NCBI RefSeq assembly: GCF_038024125.1
Contig: NZ_CP150662.1
Location: 575,501 to 639,500 of the forward strand
DNA from: Polaribacter gangjinensis
Lineage (GTDB): Bacteria; Bacteroidota; Bacteroidia; Flavobacteriales; Flavobacteriaceae
Length of the DNA: 64,000 nt
Reading direction: 5' to 3'
In this document: positions 9,675 to 18,015 of the stretch, in pieces
Layout of the letters: each line of letters begins with the position of its first letter
Position numbering within the stretch: position 1 is the stretch's first letter
Position numbers and translations under genes: made by a program
The notes under the pieces: model-generated
Databases searched by the model: none
What the model saw: only the letters and a program-made list of their open reading frames with translations
Told to the model about the DNA's origin: nothing

Positions 9675-10949
9675 TTACATTACAAATAATCTTCGTGCAC
9701 TCATCATATCAGAAACACGTTCTCCAATATCATGCAATGCAGCCTCATTATCAGCATTTTGAATTGATTCGTCAATAAAATCAACAATTTTTACCATGTC
9801 ATCTTCTTTCAACCCACGAGTGGTAACAGCAGGAGTACCAACACGAATTCCTGAAGTAATAAAAGGACTCTTATCATCAAAAGGAACCATATTTTTATTT
9901 ACGGTAATATCTGCCTTACCAAGAGCAATTTCTGCATCTTTTCCTGAAATATTTTTGTTGTGCAAATCAATCAACATACAGTGGTTGTCTGTTCCTCCAG
10001 AAATTAAATGATAGCCTCTTGAAACAAATTCTGCTGCCATTTTAGCCGCATTTTTCTTCACTTGAATCTGATATTCTAAAAATTCATCTGTCAAAGCCTC
10101 CCCAAAAGCCACTGCTTTTGCAGCTATTACATGCTCTAAAGGTCCTCCTTGATTTCCTGGGAAAACAGCCGAATTTAACAAGGTTGATATTTTTTTAGGT
10201 GTTCCGTTTTTCAATAAATCACCAAAGGTATTTTCAAAATCTTCACCAACCATTATCATTCCTCCTCTTGGACCTCTCAATGTTTTGTGCGTTGTTGTTG
10301 TAACAATATGGCAATGCGGAATTGGATCATTCAAAATTCCCTTTGCAATCAATCCTGCAGGATGTGAAATATCTGCCATCAAAATAGCACCAACACTGTC
10401 TGCAATTTCCCTAAAACGTTTAAAATCCATGTCTCTTGAATATGCAGAGGCACCAGCTATGATTAATTTTGGTTTTTCGATTGCTGCGATTTCTTGAATT
10501 TTATCATAATTCAAAACTCCTGTTTCTCTCTCAACACCATAAAAAGATGGTTTGTATAATTTTCCAGAAAAGTTTACAGGCGAACCGTGTGTTAAATGTC
10601 CTCCATGAGACAAATCAAATCCTAAAATTTTATCACCAGGATTTAAACAAGCTGCAAAAACAGCCGTATTTGCTTGCGATCCAGAGTGTGGCTGTACATT
10701 TACATACGAAGCTCCAAATAATTCTTTGGCTCTGTCAATAGCAATTTGTTCTACAATATCCACAATTTCACAACCTCCATAATATCTTTTTTCAGGATAT
10801 CCTTCAGCATATTTATTGGTCAATACAGACCCTTGAGCTCTCATTACTTGGTCGCTTACAAAATTTTCAGAAGCGATTAATTCTAATCCATGTAGTTGTC
10901 TTTCATTTTCTTGCTCTATAAGGTCGAAAATTTGATGATCTAATTGCAT
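9675..10949 (-). CDS. glyA: Serine hydroxymethyltransferase
   Basis: A cytoplasmic PLP enzyme converting serine and tetrahydrofolate to glycine and 5,10-methylene-tetrahydrofolate. Its 424 residues match bacterial GlyA. Visible landmarks are the N-terminal [28 protein letters not shown], the glycine-rich [17 protein letters not shown], and the PLP-lysine motif [14 protein letters not shown]. It is monocistronic, with a TAnnTTTG box upstream and a terminator downstream. Confidence 0.97.
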   Translation of the reverse strand: MQLDHQIFDLIEQENERQLHGLELIASENFVSDQVMRAQGSVLTNKYAEGYPEKRYYGGCEIVDIVEQIAIDRAKELFGASYVNVQPHSGSQANTAVFAACLNPGDKILGFDLSHGGHLTHGSPVNFSGKLYKPSFYGVERETGVLNYDKIQEIAAIEKPKLIIAGASAYSRDMDFKRFREIADSVGAILMADISHPAGLIAKGILNDPIPHCHIVTTTTHKTLRGPRGGMIMVGEDFENTFGDLLKNGTPKKISTLLNSAVFPGNQGGPLEHVIAAKAVAFGEALTDEFLEYQIQVKKNAAKMAAEFVSRGYHLISGGTDNHCMLIDLHNKNISGKDAEIALGKADITVNKNMVPFDDKSPFITSGIRVGTPAVTTRGLKEDDMVKIVDFIDESIQNADNEAALHDIGERVSDMMSARRLFVM

Positions 10950-10973
10950 TTGTTTGTTTTTAAAAAGAAGTTA

Positions 10974-10981
10974 CAAAAATA
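10974..10981 (-). promoter_or_regulatory. glyA -7 promoter element (TATTTTTG)
   Basis: Exact TAnnTTTG match on the minus strand, 25 bases before the glyA ATG. Confidence 0.55.
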
Positions 10982-11146
10982 AGAAAAAGGAATTCGTTGA
11001 GAAATATGTTTTATGGATGTTTTTAACATTTTATCAATAATTATTTGAATCCAACTAAAGTCTTGTTAAATTTAAATTTTTCATGATTTTTTTGTTTTAA
11101 AATGTCAAAAAATTATGTAGGTTTGAAAAAATATTATTTCAATAAA

Positions 11147-12424
11147 ATGATTATAACCGCAAATAACCCCAATAGAAAATCTTGGTTGAAAGTTGAACCA
11201 GATTCTGATTTCCCTATTCAAAACATTCCTTTTGGTGTTTTTATCACTAGAGATGATATCATCACTATTGGAAGTAGAATTGGTGATTATGCAATTGATT
11301 TGGGGGCTTTTCATCAATTAGGCTATTTTGATGGTATTCCGTTAACAGACGATATGTTTTTACAAGATAATTTGAATGATTTTATAGCAGATGGTCGTAA
11401 AACTTGGCGTTTGGTAAGGAATAGAATTGCCGAAGTTTTTGATGTAAAAAACGGAATTTTAAGAGACAATGCTGATCATAAAGACAAAATCATCTTTAGG
11501 ATGGATGAAATTGAAATGTTATTGCCAGTTGCCATTGGCGATTATACCGATTTTTATGCTAGCAAAGAACACGCAACCAATGTAGGTTCGCTGTTTAGAG
11601 ATCCTGAAAATGCATTGTTGCCAAATTGGTTGCACATTCCTATTGGATATCATGGAAGAAGTTCATCAATTGTTCCTTCAGGAACTCCCATCAGAAGACC
11701 TTACGGACAAACAAAACCTGCAGAAGGTAGTAACACACCTGGATTTGGTCCTACAAAATTGTTGGATTTTGAATTGGAAATGGCGTTTATCACTACTGAT
11801 GCTAATGTTTTAGGAGAACGAATTGATATTGACGAAGCAGAAGAATATATTTTTGGATTGGTGCAGTTTAATGATTGGTCTGCCAGAGATATTCAGGCTT
11901 GGGAATATGTGCCCTTAGGCCCATTTTTAGGAAAGAATTTTGCATCAACCATTTCACCTTGGATTGTAACTTTAGATGCTTTAGAGCCATTTAGAGTGGA
12001 CAATCCAAAACAAGAAATTGAGCCTCTTCCCTATTTAAAACAAAAAGGTAAAGGCAGTTTTGATATTCATTTGCAAGTAGCTATTAAACCTGAAAATGGT
12101 GAAGAAACTGTTGTAAGCAACTCAAACTTCAAGTATATGTATTGGACAATGGCACAACAATTGGCACATCATACTGTAAATGGTTGTCCTGTAGAATCTG
12201 GAGATATGATGGGTTCAGGAACAATTTCAGGTCCTACAAAAGATAGTTTTGGTTCTATGCTCGAATTGACTTGGAAAGGTCAAAATCCAATTACGCTAAA
12301 AGACGGAACAACCCGAAAATTCATCAATGATCATGATACTGTAATTATGCGTGCACATTGCAAAAACAGCAAAGTTCGTATTGGTTTTGGAGAATGTTCT
12401 GGGAAAATATTGCCTGCGAAATAG
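11147..12424 (+). CDS. fahA: Fumarylacetoacetase
   Basis: This enzyme hydrolyses fumarylacetoacetate to fumarate and acetoacetate, the last step of tyrosine/homogentisate breakdown. About 425 residues: an N-terminal SH3-like domain (IPFGVF, IGDYAIDL) and the FAH catalytic barrel with FYASKEHATNVG, LPNWLHIPIGYHGR, FELEMAFI, FNDWSARDIQAWEY and SGTISGPTKDSFG. Metal-binding Asp/Glu residues sit in those motifs. The frame opens at 11102, but homologues begin near TANNPNRKSW, so the ATG at 11147 is chosen. The other homogentisate-pathway genes are not in the window. Confidence 0.94.
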   Translation: MIITANNPNRKSWLKVEPDSDFPIQNIPFGVFITRDDIITIGSRIGDYAIDLGAFHQLGYFDGIPLTDDMFLQDNLNDFIADGRKTWRLVRNRIAEVFDVKNGILRDNADHKDKIIFRMDEIEMLLPVAIGDYTDFYASKEHATNVGSLFRDPENALLPNWLHIPIGYHGRSSSIVPSGTPIRRPYGQTKPAEGSNTPGFGPTKLLDFELEMAFITTDANVLGERIDIDEAEEYIFGLVQFNDWSARDIQAWEYVPLGPFLGKNFASTISPWIVTLDALEPFRVDNPKQEIEPLPYLKQKGKGSFDIHLQVAIKPENGEETVVSNSNFKYMYWTMAQQLAHHTVNGCPVESGDMMGSGTISGPTKDSFGSMLELTWKGQNPITLKDGTTRKFINDHDTVIMRAHCKNSKVRIGFGECSGKILPAK

Positions 12425-12458
12425 GCTGTTAGTTCAACGTTTAAAATTTAATATTCTT

Positions 12459-12488
12459 AAAAAAACCTCACAATTGTGAGGTTTTTTG
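12459..12488. terminator. Bidirectional terminator (CCTCACAATTGTGAGG stem)
   Basis: A perfect palindromic stem with flanking A- and T-runs between convergent fahA and the DUF4403 gene. Almost the same stem recurs at 14087-14112. Confidence 0.85.
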
Positions 12489-12561
12489 GTTTTAAAATCC
12501 TGAATTTTTTTTTGTAGGACTTAAAGTAGGTTATAATATGTTTTCAAAGTATCAACCTCAA

Positions 12562-13962
12562 CTATTCCATCCCATCAATAAAAATCTTCATTTTTCCACT
12601 GCCTTTTATAAATGCAATGATGGCTTTGTCTGTAAGTTCAACTTTTTCAAAATAAAAATCGTCTAAACTGCCATTTATAAAAACGCCTTTCATTGGTGAA
12701 AAATTATTCAAATAAGGCAACATGCTTTTCTTAGCTTCGTCTAAATTATCTTGCACAGAATAGCGACAATTTTCTTGAATTTTCTTTAAAATAGTCCCTT
12801 GTAGCAACCAATTTGCAGTTTTTGTAAGAATACCTTTGCTGTTGAGCACATAATCTAATTGGTCAAAATAAATTTCTTTTGTAATCGTGTTGTAATTCGG
12901 AATTCCTGATAAATACAAAGTTCCATTGACACTTCCTGCCATGTTTAGAGCGAAAATCATTTTTCCGTCTTTGAGCCATAAATCAACTTTTTGGACGGTA
13001 ATTTTTCTACTTCCTGAAGAGAATTCTTTTCCCTGAAAATTTTTAGTGATGATTCTTGAAGCATTTTCATAGGTAGAAATTGCTGCAATGGATGCATTTG
13101 TTTGTGTGGGTATTTTGGCAACAGGTTTGAAAGAAATTGCTGCTTTGTCAATGGATTTTTCAGGTTCTTGACCAACATGCGTTACCATGTTACATTTTAA
13201 ACCTAGATCCATTACGACTTTGTTTTTTTGTAAAACAGCATCCGTTACATATACTTCAATAGGGACAATTTTAAACCAAGTTTCATATTCAGGACTGGTT
13301 TTAATTGGCAAACTCATGGTTTCTAAAACATCTAAAACATAAGGTTTAAAATTGCAAGATTGCGAAATTGCCTCATCAATTTTTTGAGCTATCGTTCCTT
13401 TAAAAATAGTCAATGTTGGGTTTATGATATAGGTAATAGGAACTTTTTTTCCTGCAACAAGTACTGATGGAGTCTCATTCCATTGGATTCCTTCGATTTT
13501 AGAATTCGTTTTCATCATCCAATTTGATAATTTTACGGAACTACTCAACGTGATTTTTCCACTAAGCAATATTTCTCTAGTATCTGTCAAACCCATAAAT
13601 TCCGCTCCGTAAGTATATTTTACAGAAATTTTTAAAGGGATTACCGACTGAATTTTACCGTTTTTTTCAGTTAATTGAATGACGCCTGTTTTCCAGATTT
13701 TCATTTCGGTCTGATCATCCTTTGCATTGGTATCTTCATAAATCAACCCATTTAAAGATTTATTGAGTTGATTTTCAATTTCTTTCAACGTAATTTCCAT
13801 GGGCATACTTATCGTTGAAGTAGTTGATTTATAAGCAATTGGATCGTTATTTGAGGGATATGGCTTTAAAGCTTCAATTTTATTGGTACTACCACAATTG
13901 TATAACATCAAAACCAAAAATAAGGTAATTGATGATAAAAAAAGGTTCTTTACAATCTTCAT
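12562..13962 (-). CDS. DUF4403 family lipoprotein
   Basis: A 466-residue exported protein. The N-terminal signal (MKIVKNLFLSSITL...LYNCGS) has a lipobox ending in Cys, so it is likely lipidated. The body is beta-rich with two related halves and matches my recollection of the Bacteroidota DUF4403 family, which has no established function. The frame extends 11 codons upstream, but the ATG at 13962 gives the signal peptide directly. It is a single gene flanked on both sides by near-identical hairpins. Confidence 0.75.
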   Translation of the reverse strand: MKIVKNLFLSSITLFLVLMLYNCGSTNKIEALKPYPSNNDPIAYKSTTSTISMPMEITLKEIENQLNKSLNGLIYEDTNAKDDQTEMKIWKTGVIQLTEKNGKIQSVIPLKISVKYTYGAEFMGLTDTREILLSGKITLSSSVKLSNWMMKTNSKIEGIQWNETPSVLVAGKKVPITYIINPTLTIFKGTIAQKIDEAISQSCNFKPYVLDVLETMSLPIKTSPEYETWFKIVPIEVYVTDAVLQKNKVVMDLGLKCNMVTHVGQEPEKSIDKAAISFKPVAKIPTQTNASIAAISTYENASRIITKNFQGKEFSSGSRKITVQKVDLWLKDGKMIFALNMAGSVNGTLYLSGIPNYNTITKEIYFDQLDYVLNSKGILTKTANWLLQGTILKKIQENCRYSVQDNLDEAKKSMLPYLNNFSPMKGVFINGSLDDFYFEKVELTDKAIIAFIKGSGKMKIFIDGME

Positions 13963-14086
13963 AAAACTCTCGAAATTTTTGGGCGAAAGTAGCAAAAAAT
14001 AACATGAAATTTTCAGTTACTAACATGATATTTTAAAGCCTTTTGTTACAAAATTTTGTAAAACAATTAAATGTTAAACTCACAAA

Positions 14087-14112
14087 AAAACCTCACAAAA
14101 TTGTGAGGTTTT
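14087..14112 (-). terminator. Terminator at the end of the polyamine operon
   Basis: Stem AAAACCTCACAA / TTGTGAGGTTTT, 2-base loop, 32 bases past the stop of the small acidic-protein gene. It is nearly identical to the hairpin at 12459-12488. Confidence 0.8.
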
Positions 14113-14143
14113 AAATATCAGTAAAGATGCATAAAAAAAGAAA

Positions 14144-14434
14144 TTAATCTTCTTCAGCAACATCTTCTTCATCAATGTTTACATCAAAGTCTTCATTATC
14201 ATCAAATGAATCTTCATCATCAGCAAAATCTTCCATAGTTTGCTCTAATTTAGAACTGATTTTCACTAGATAAATAGTGTCCTCTGTTCTTACTTCTACA
14301 GCTTTAATGGTTTCTCCTTTTGCATTTTTAAAAGAAATGATATCGCTATAATCGTATCCATCAGGATATTTTTCGATTAGCATATTTAATATATCTTTTG
14401 TCAGTTTAGCGTAATCTACAATTACTCTTTTCAT
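14144..14434 (-). CDS. Conserved small acidic protein
   Basis: A 96-residue protein. The first 60 residues look like a small alpha/beta fold (MKRVIVDYAKLTKDILNMLI, then TIYLVKISSKLEQ) and the last 30 are almost entirely Asp/Glu. I recognise the style from other Flavobacteriaceae genomes but know no function. The acidic tail is a bulk feature seen in nucleic-acid- or ribosome-interacting proteins, which is only a hint. It follows the deoxyhypusine-synthase-like gene by 77 bases, is the last gene before the terminator, and may be read through from the polyamine operon. Confidence 0.75.
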   Translation of the reverse strand: MKRVIVDYAKLTKDILNMLIEKYPDGYDYSDIISFKNAKGETIKAVEVRTEDTIYLVKISSKLEQTMEDFADDEDSFDDNEDFDVNIDEEDVAEED

Positions 14435-14511
14435 ACGTTCGTTTTTACTATTACGAAATTAAAATCTTTTTTCTTTTTAAAGGTGTTTTTGATGTATTTT
14501 TTTTAAAATTT

Positions 14512-15480
14512 TTACATCTCTAATAAATACGCAAAAATCAAAGGTGCAACAATGGTGGCATCACTTTCAATGATGAATTTTGGCGTATCAATATCCAATT
14601 TACCCCACGTAATTTTTTCGTTAGGAACAGCTCCTGAATACGAACCATAACTGGTTGTTGAATCGGAAATTTGACAGAAATAACTCCAAAATGGCGTGTC
14701 AGTTCTTTCCATATCTTGGTAAAGCATAGGCACAACACAGATTGGAAAATCACCTGCAATACCACCTCCTATTTGAAAAAATCCGATTCCGTTTTCAGAA
14801 TTTTGCGTGTACCAGTCTGCCAAAAAGGTCATGTATTCAATTCCTGATTTCATGGTACTAGCTTTGATTTCTCCTTTTAAAACATAGGATGCAAAAATAT
14901 TTCCCATCGTTGAATCTTCCCAACCTGGAACTACCATTGGTAGGTTTTTCTCAGCAGCAGCATACATCCAAGAGTTTTTAATATCTATTTCATAATACTG
15001 TTCTAAAACTCCTGAAAGTAATAATTTGTACATGAATTCATGTGGAAAATAACGTTCGCCTTTGGCTTCAGCATCTTTCCAGATTTTTACGATGTGTTTT
15101 TGTAGACGTCTAAAAGCTTCTTCTTCAGGTATACAGGTATCTGTTACTCTGTTCAAGCCTTTTTCTAACAAATCCCATTCGTCTTGTGGTGTTAAATCAC
15201 GGTAATTTGGTACACGTTTGTAGTGAGAATGTGCTACTAAATTCATTACATCTTCCTCTAAATTCGCTCCTGTACAAGAAATAATTTGCACTTTATCTTT
15301 TCTGATTATCTCTGCGAATATTTTTCCTAATTCAGCAGTACTCATAGCTCCTGCTAATGAAACTAGCATTTTAGAGCCATCATTCAATTGTTTTTCATAT
15401 CCTTTTGCAGCATCTACTAAAGCAGCTGCATTGAAATGTAAAAAGTATTTTTCTATAAAATTGGTGATTGGTTTATTCAT
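14512..15480 (-). CDS. Deoxyhypusine synthase family protein
   Basis: A 322-residue member of the NAD-dependent deoxyhypusine/homospermidine synthase family. Eukaryotic and archaeal members transfer an aminobutyl group from spermidine to a lysine of (a)IF5A. Bacteria lack that target, and bacterial relatives are thought to act on free polyamines. The C-terminal catalytic-lysine motif is intact as ITWGKLD (Lys294), and family blocks MLVSLAGAMST, SCTGANLEEDVMNL, VPGWEDSTMGN and ESDATIVAPL are present. It follows the GNAT-nitrilase gene by 15 bases in an operon that begins with arginine decarboxylase, which supports a polyamine role. Whether it makes homospermidine or modifies a protein is not settled by the sequence. 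Confidence 0.85.
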   Translation of the reverse strand: MNKPITNFIEKYFLHFNAAALVDAAKGYEKQLNDGSKMLVSLAGAMSTAELGKIFAEIIRKDKVQIISCTGANLEEDVMNLVAHSHYKRVPNYRDLTPQDEWDLLEKGLNRVTDTCIPEEEAFRRLQKHIVKIWKDAEAKGERYFPHEFMYKLLLSGVLEQYYEIDIKNSWMYAAAEKNLPMVVPGWEDSTMGNIFASYVLKGEIKASTMKSGIEYMTFLADWYTQNSENGIGFFQIGGGIAGDFPICVVPMLYQDMERTDTPFWSYFCQISDSTTSYGSYSGAVPNEKITWGKLDIDTPKFIIESDATIVAPLIFAYLLEM

Positions 15481-15495
15481 TTTTTTATTGGTTTG

Positions 15496-17022
15496 TTATT
15501 GAAGTTTTCGCACTTCAAAAATGTCTTTTCTTCTATCTTTTAAATTTCGTACGCTTCCAAATTGATTCAAATCTTTCAGTAAATCTAAATCAACATCTGC
15601 AATTAAAATCATTTCGGTATTGGTAGTTGATTCTGCTTTGATTCCGTTTGCTGGAAATGAAAAATCACAAGGCGTAAATACCATAGATTGTGCGTACTGA
15701 ATATCCATATTATTTACTTTTGGTAAATTACCAACACTTCCTGCAATGGCAACATAGCACTCGTTTTCAATGGCTCTTGCTTGTGCACAATGACGCACTC
15801 TTGAGTAGCCATTTTGAGTATCTGTTAAAAAAGGAATGAATAAAATATCCATACCTTCATCTGCTAAAAGTCTACTTAATTCAGGAAATTCTGAATCATA
15901 ACAAATTAAAATCCCTATTTTTCCACAATCCGTATCAAAGGTTTTTAATTCACTTCCACCTTGCATACCCCAAACTTTTGCTTCATCTGGTGTTACGTGT
16001 AATTTTTCATAACGTTCTACACTTCCATCACGCTTACACAAATAGCCAACATTGTACAATAATTCATTTTTTACTTCGGGCATACTCCCAGTAATGATAT
16101 TGATGTTGTAAGAAATCGCTAATTCTGAAAACTTTTTTACAATTCCTGGTGTATGTTTTGCCAATTCTCTAATTGCTTGAGATTCTGGTAAATGATTGTT
16201 TTCTGCCATTAAAGGCGCATTGAAAAATTCAGGAAATAAGGCAAAATCACATCTGTAAGCAGAAACGGAATCTATGAAAAACTCTGCTTGCTCCATCAAT
16301 CCTTCTAAACCTTTATACAAACGCATTTGCCATTGAATCAATCCCAAACGAACTACCCTTTTTTTAGTAGCCGCTTGTGTTTTTTCTTTTTCATAATATA
16401 CGTTATCCCACTCTAATAAAACTGCATATTCATTAGATTCTTTATCGCCTTCTAAATATCCTTTCATCACTTTTGATGGATGAAAATCATTAGAAATCTG
16501 AAAATTTAAAACAGGATCGTGAATTTCTTTGCGCTTTACTTTTTCAATATACTCTTTTGGTGAAATTTCAGCAGAGAATTTATGGTAATTCGGAATTCTA
16601 CCTCCAAAAGCAATACCTTTTAGATTCAGTTGTTCGCACAATTCTTTTCGATAATCGTACAAACGTCTTCCTAATCGTAAACCTCTGTATTCTGGTTTGA
16701 TAAAAATTTCAATACCATACAATACATTTCCTTTGCTATTGTGAGTTTTAAAAGTATAATTACCCGTAATTTCTTTAAAAGTATGATGACCATCAAACTT
16801 GTCATAATCTAAAATTATAGATAGCGCACAACCTGCAATTTGATTATTTATTTTGATAACAATTTGACCTTCAGGAAATTTAGTAATCAATGATTGTATT
16901 TGAGATTCTTCCCAATAGATGTTTTGCATATTTGCATACACCTCAATCATGGCTTGTTTTAACTCCTGATAATCATTGATAGTCAGATACTTTAATTCGA
17001 TATTCTCGATACTTTTAATCAT
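15496..17022 (-). CDS. Bifunctional GNAT N-acetyltransferase / carbon-nitrogen hydrolase
   Basis: A 508-residue fusion. The N-terminal part (about residues 5-205) is a GNAT fold with the acetyl-CoA loop RGLRLGRRLYD. The C-terminal part (about residues 225-500) is a nitrilase-superfamily hydrolase with the Glu-Lys-Cys triad in LFPEFFNAPL, RYEKLHVTP and ILICYDSEFPE. The fusion is recurrent in Bacteroidota rather than a local accident. Nitrilase-family amidases include N-carbamoylputrescine amidohydrolase, so a polyamine-related substrate is plausible given its place between the agmatinase-family gene (9 bases upstream) and the deoxyhypusine-synthase-like gene. The substrate is otherwise unknown. 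Confidence 0.88.
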   Translation of the reverse strand: MIKSIENIELKYLTINDYQELKQAMIEVYANMQNIYWEESQIQSLITKFPEGQIVIKINNQIAGCALSIILDYDKFDGHHTFKEITGNYTFKTHNSKGNVLYGIEIFIKPEYRGLRLGRRLYDYRKELCEQLNLKGIAFGGRIPNYHKFSAEISPKEYIEKVKRKEIHDPVLNFQISNDFHPSKVMKGYLEGDKESNEYAVLLEWDNVYYEKEKTQAATKKRVVRLGLIQWQMRLYKGLEGLMEQAEFFIDSVSAYRCDFALFPEFFNAPLMAENNHLPESQAIRELAKHTPGIVKKFSELAISYNINIITGSMPEVKNELLYNVGYLCKRDGSVERYEKLHVTPDEAKVWGMQGGSELKTFDTDCGKIGILICYDSEFPELSRLLADEGMDILFIPFLTDTQNGYSRVRHCAQARAIENECYVAIAGSVGNLPKVNNMDIQYAQSMVFTPCDFSFPANGIKAESTTNTEMILIADVDLDLLKDLNQFGSVRNLKDRRKDIFEVRKLQ

Positions 17023-17031
17023 TCAATGGTT

Positions 17032-17967
17032 TTAGAATTCCTCTTCGTCGTTTTTAAATTTAGACAGTTTACTAAAAGGATTATTATTTGGGTTTGAATC
17101 GTCTGTGTCATAAGTATCATCTTTTGATGAAAATTTATAACTTAACATTTTGTAGTACAATTTTGCGGCCAACGAATCAGACGTTTTTTGATTTGGATTT
17201 GGACAAAATTCAGCCATATCAAATCCAACTACATTTTTCTCAGCAAAAACTCTTTTTAAGAATTCTAAGGTTTCGTAATAAAACAATCCTCCTGAAACAG
17301 GATTTCCTGTAGCTGAAAATAGAGATGCATCCAATGCAGAAAAATCAAAACTGATAAAAACATTAGTGGTTAATTGATCGATAACATCATCCATCCAATA
17401 TTCGTTAACAGCCATATCATGAGCAAAAAATACTTTGTCTGGATTCATGGTTCTTTTTTCAGAAATATCCATACTTCTGATACCAACTTGCACTAAATTG
17501 GTATTTTGGTTTGCTTCATACATCGCACACTTGTGGTGGTATGGAGAGCCTTCAAATTCTTTTCTTAAATTGGCATGCGCATCAAGATGCAATACAGTTA
17601 AACTTTGAAAACAATCGTTGAACGCTTTTACAGTTCCAATAGAAACGGAATGTTCGCCACCAAAAATGGTTACAAATTTGTTTCTATTGATGAATTTTTT
17701 TACGGTTTGATGCACCGCATTAACCATGGCTTGAGGTGAGGAATTCTCGGTAATTGCATCAGCTAAAAAAACGCCTTCTTTGTATACTTCAGAATCGGTT
17801 TCAATATCATACAACTCCATGTTTTCTGAGGCTTCTAAAAAAGCCTGAGGACCTTTACTTGCGCCTTTTTGCCATCTGTTTGTTCCTTCATAAGGAACAG
17901 GAATCAATACAATTTTTGAATTGCTTAATGTTGCATGATTTTCTGGAATTCCTGCGTACGTTTTCAT
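17032..17967 (-). CDS. Agmatinase (ureohydrolase) family protein with altered metal site
   Basis: A 311-residue ureohydrolase-fold protein. Agmatinase splits agmatine to putrescine and urea with two Mn ions held by six conserved ligands. Here His106 (GGEHS), Asp129 and His131 (LDAH) and Asp208 (ISFD) are kept. The third residue of the DAHxD motif is Asn133 (DAHAN), and the second Asp of the DxD motif is Ser210 (SFDFSALDAS). The following DP is also lost (DA). Glu253 (FDMAEF) is kept. A 30-residue acidic tail (about residues 280-311) extends past the usual end of the family. The frame is intact, so it is a translated protein that may be inactive, altered or regulatory. It lies 48 bases after speA. 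Confidence 0.85.
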   Translation of the reverse strand: MKTYAGIPENHATLSNSKIVLIPVPYEGTNRWQKGASKGPQAFLEASENMELYDIETDSEVYKEGVFLADAITENSSPQAMVNAVHQTVKKFINRNKFVTIFGGEHSVSIGTVKAFNDCFQSLTVLHLDAHANLRKEFEGSPYHHKCAMYEANQNTNLVQVGIRSMDISEKRTMNPDKVFFAHDMAVNEYWMDDVIDQLTTNVFISFDFSALDASLFSATGNPVSGGLFYYETLEFLKRVFAEKNVVGFDMAEFCPNPNQKTSDSLAAKLYYKMLSYKFSSKDDTYDTDDSNPNNNPFSKLSKFKNDEEEF

Positions 17968-18015
17968 TTTATTTTTTAATCAGTTTAATTTTTTTATGTT
18001 TCAAAAATAGTAAAA

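Noticed and set aside
10469..10741. Plus-strand 90-codon frame inside glyA
   Set aside because: glyA on the minus strand is complete and conserved; the frame has no protein-like features.
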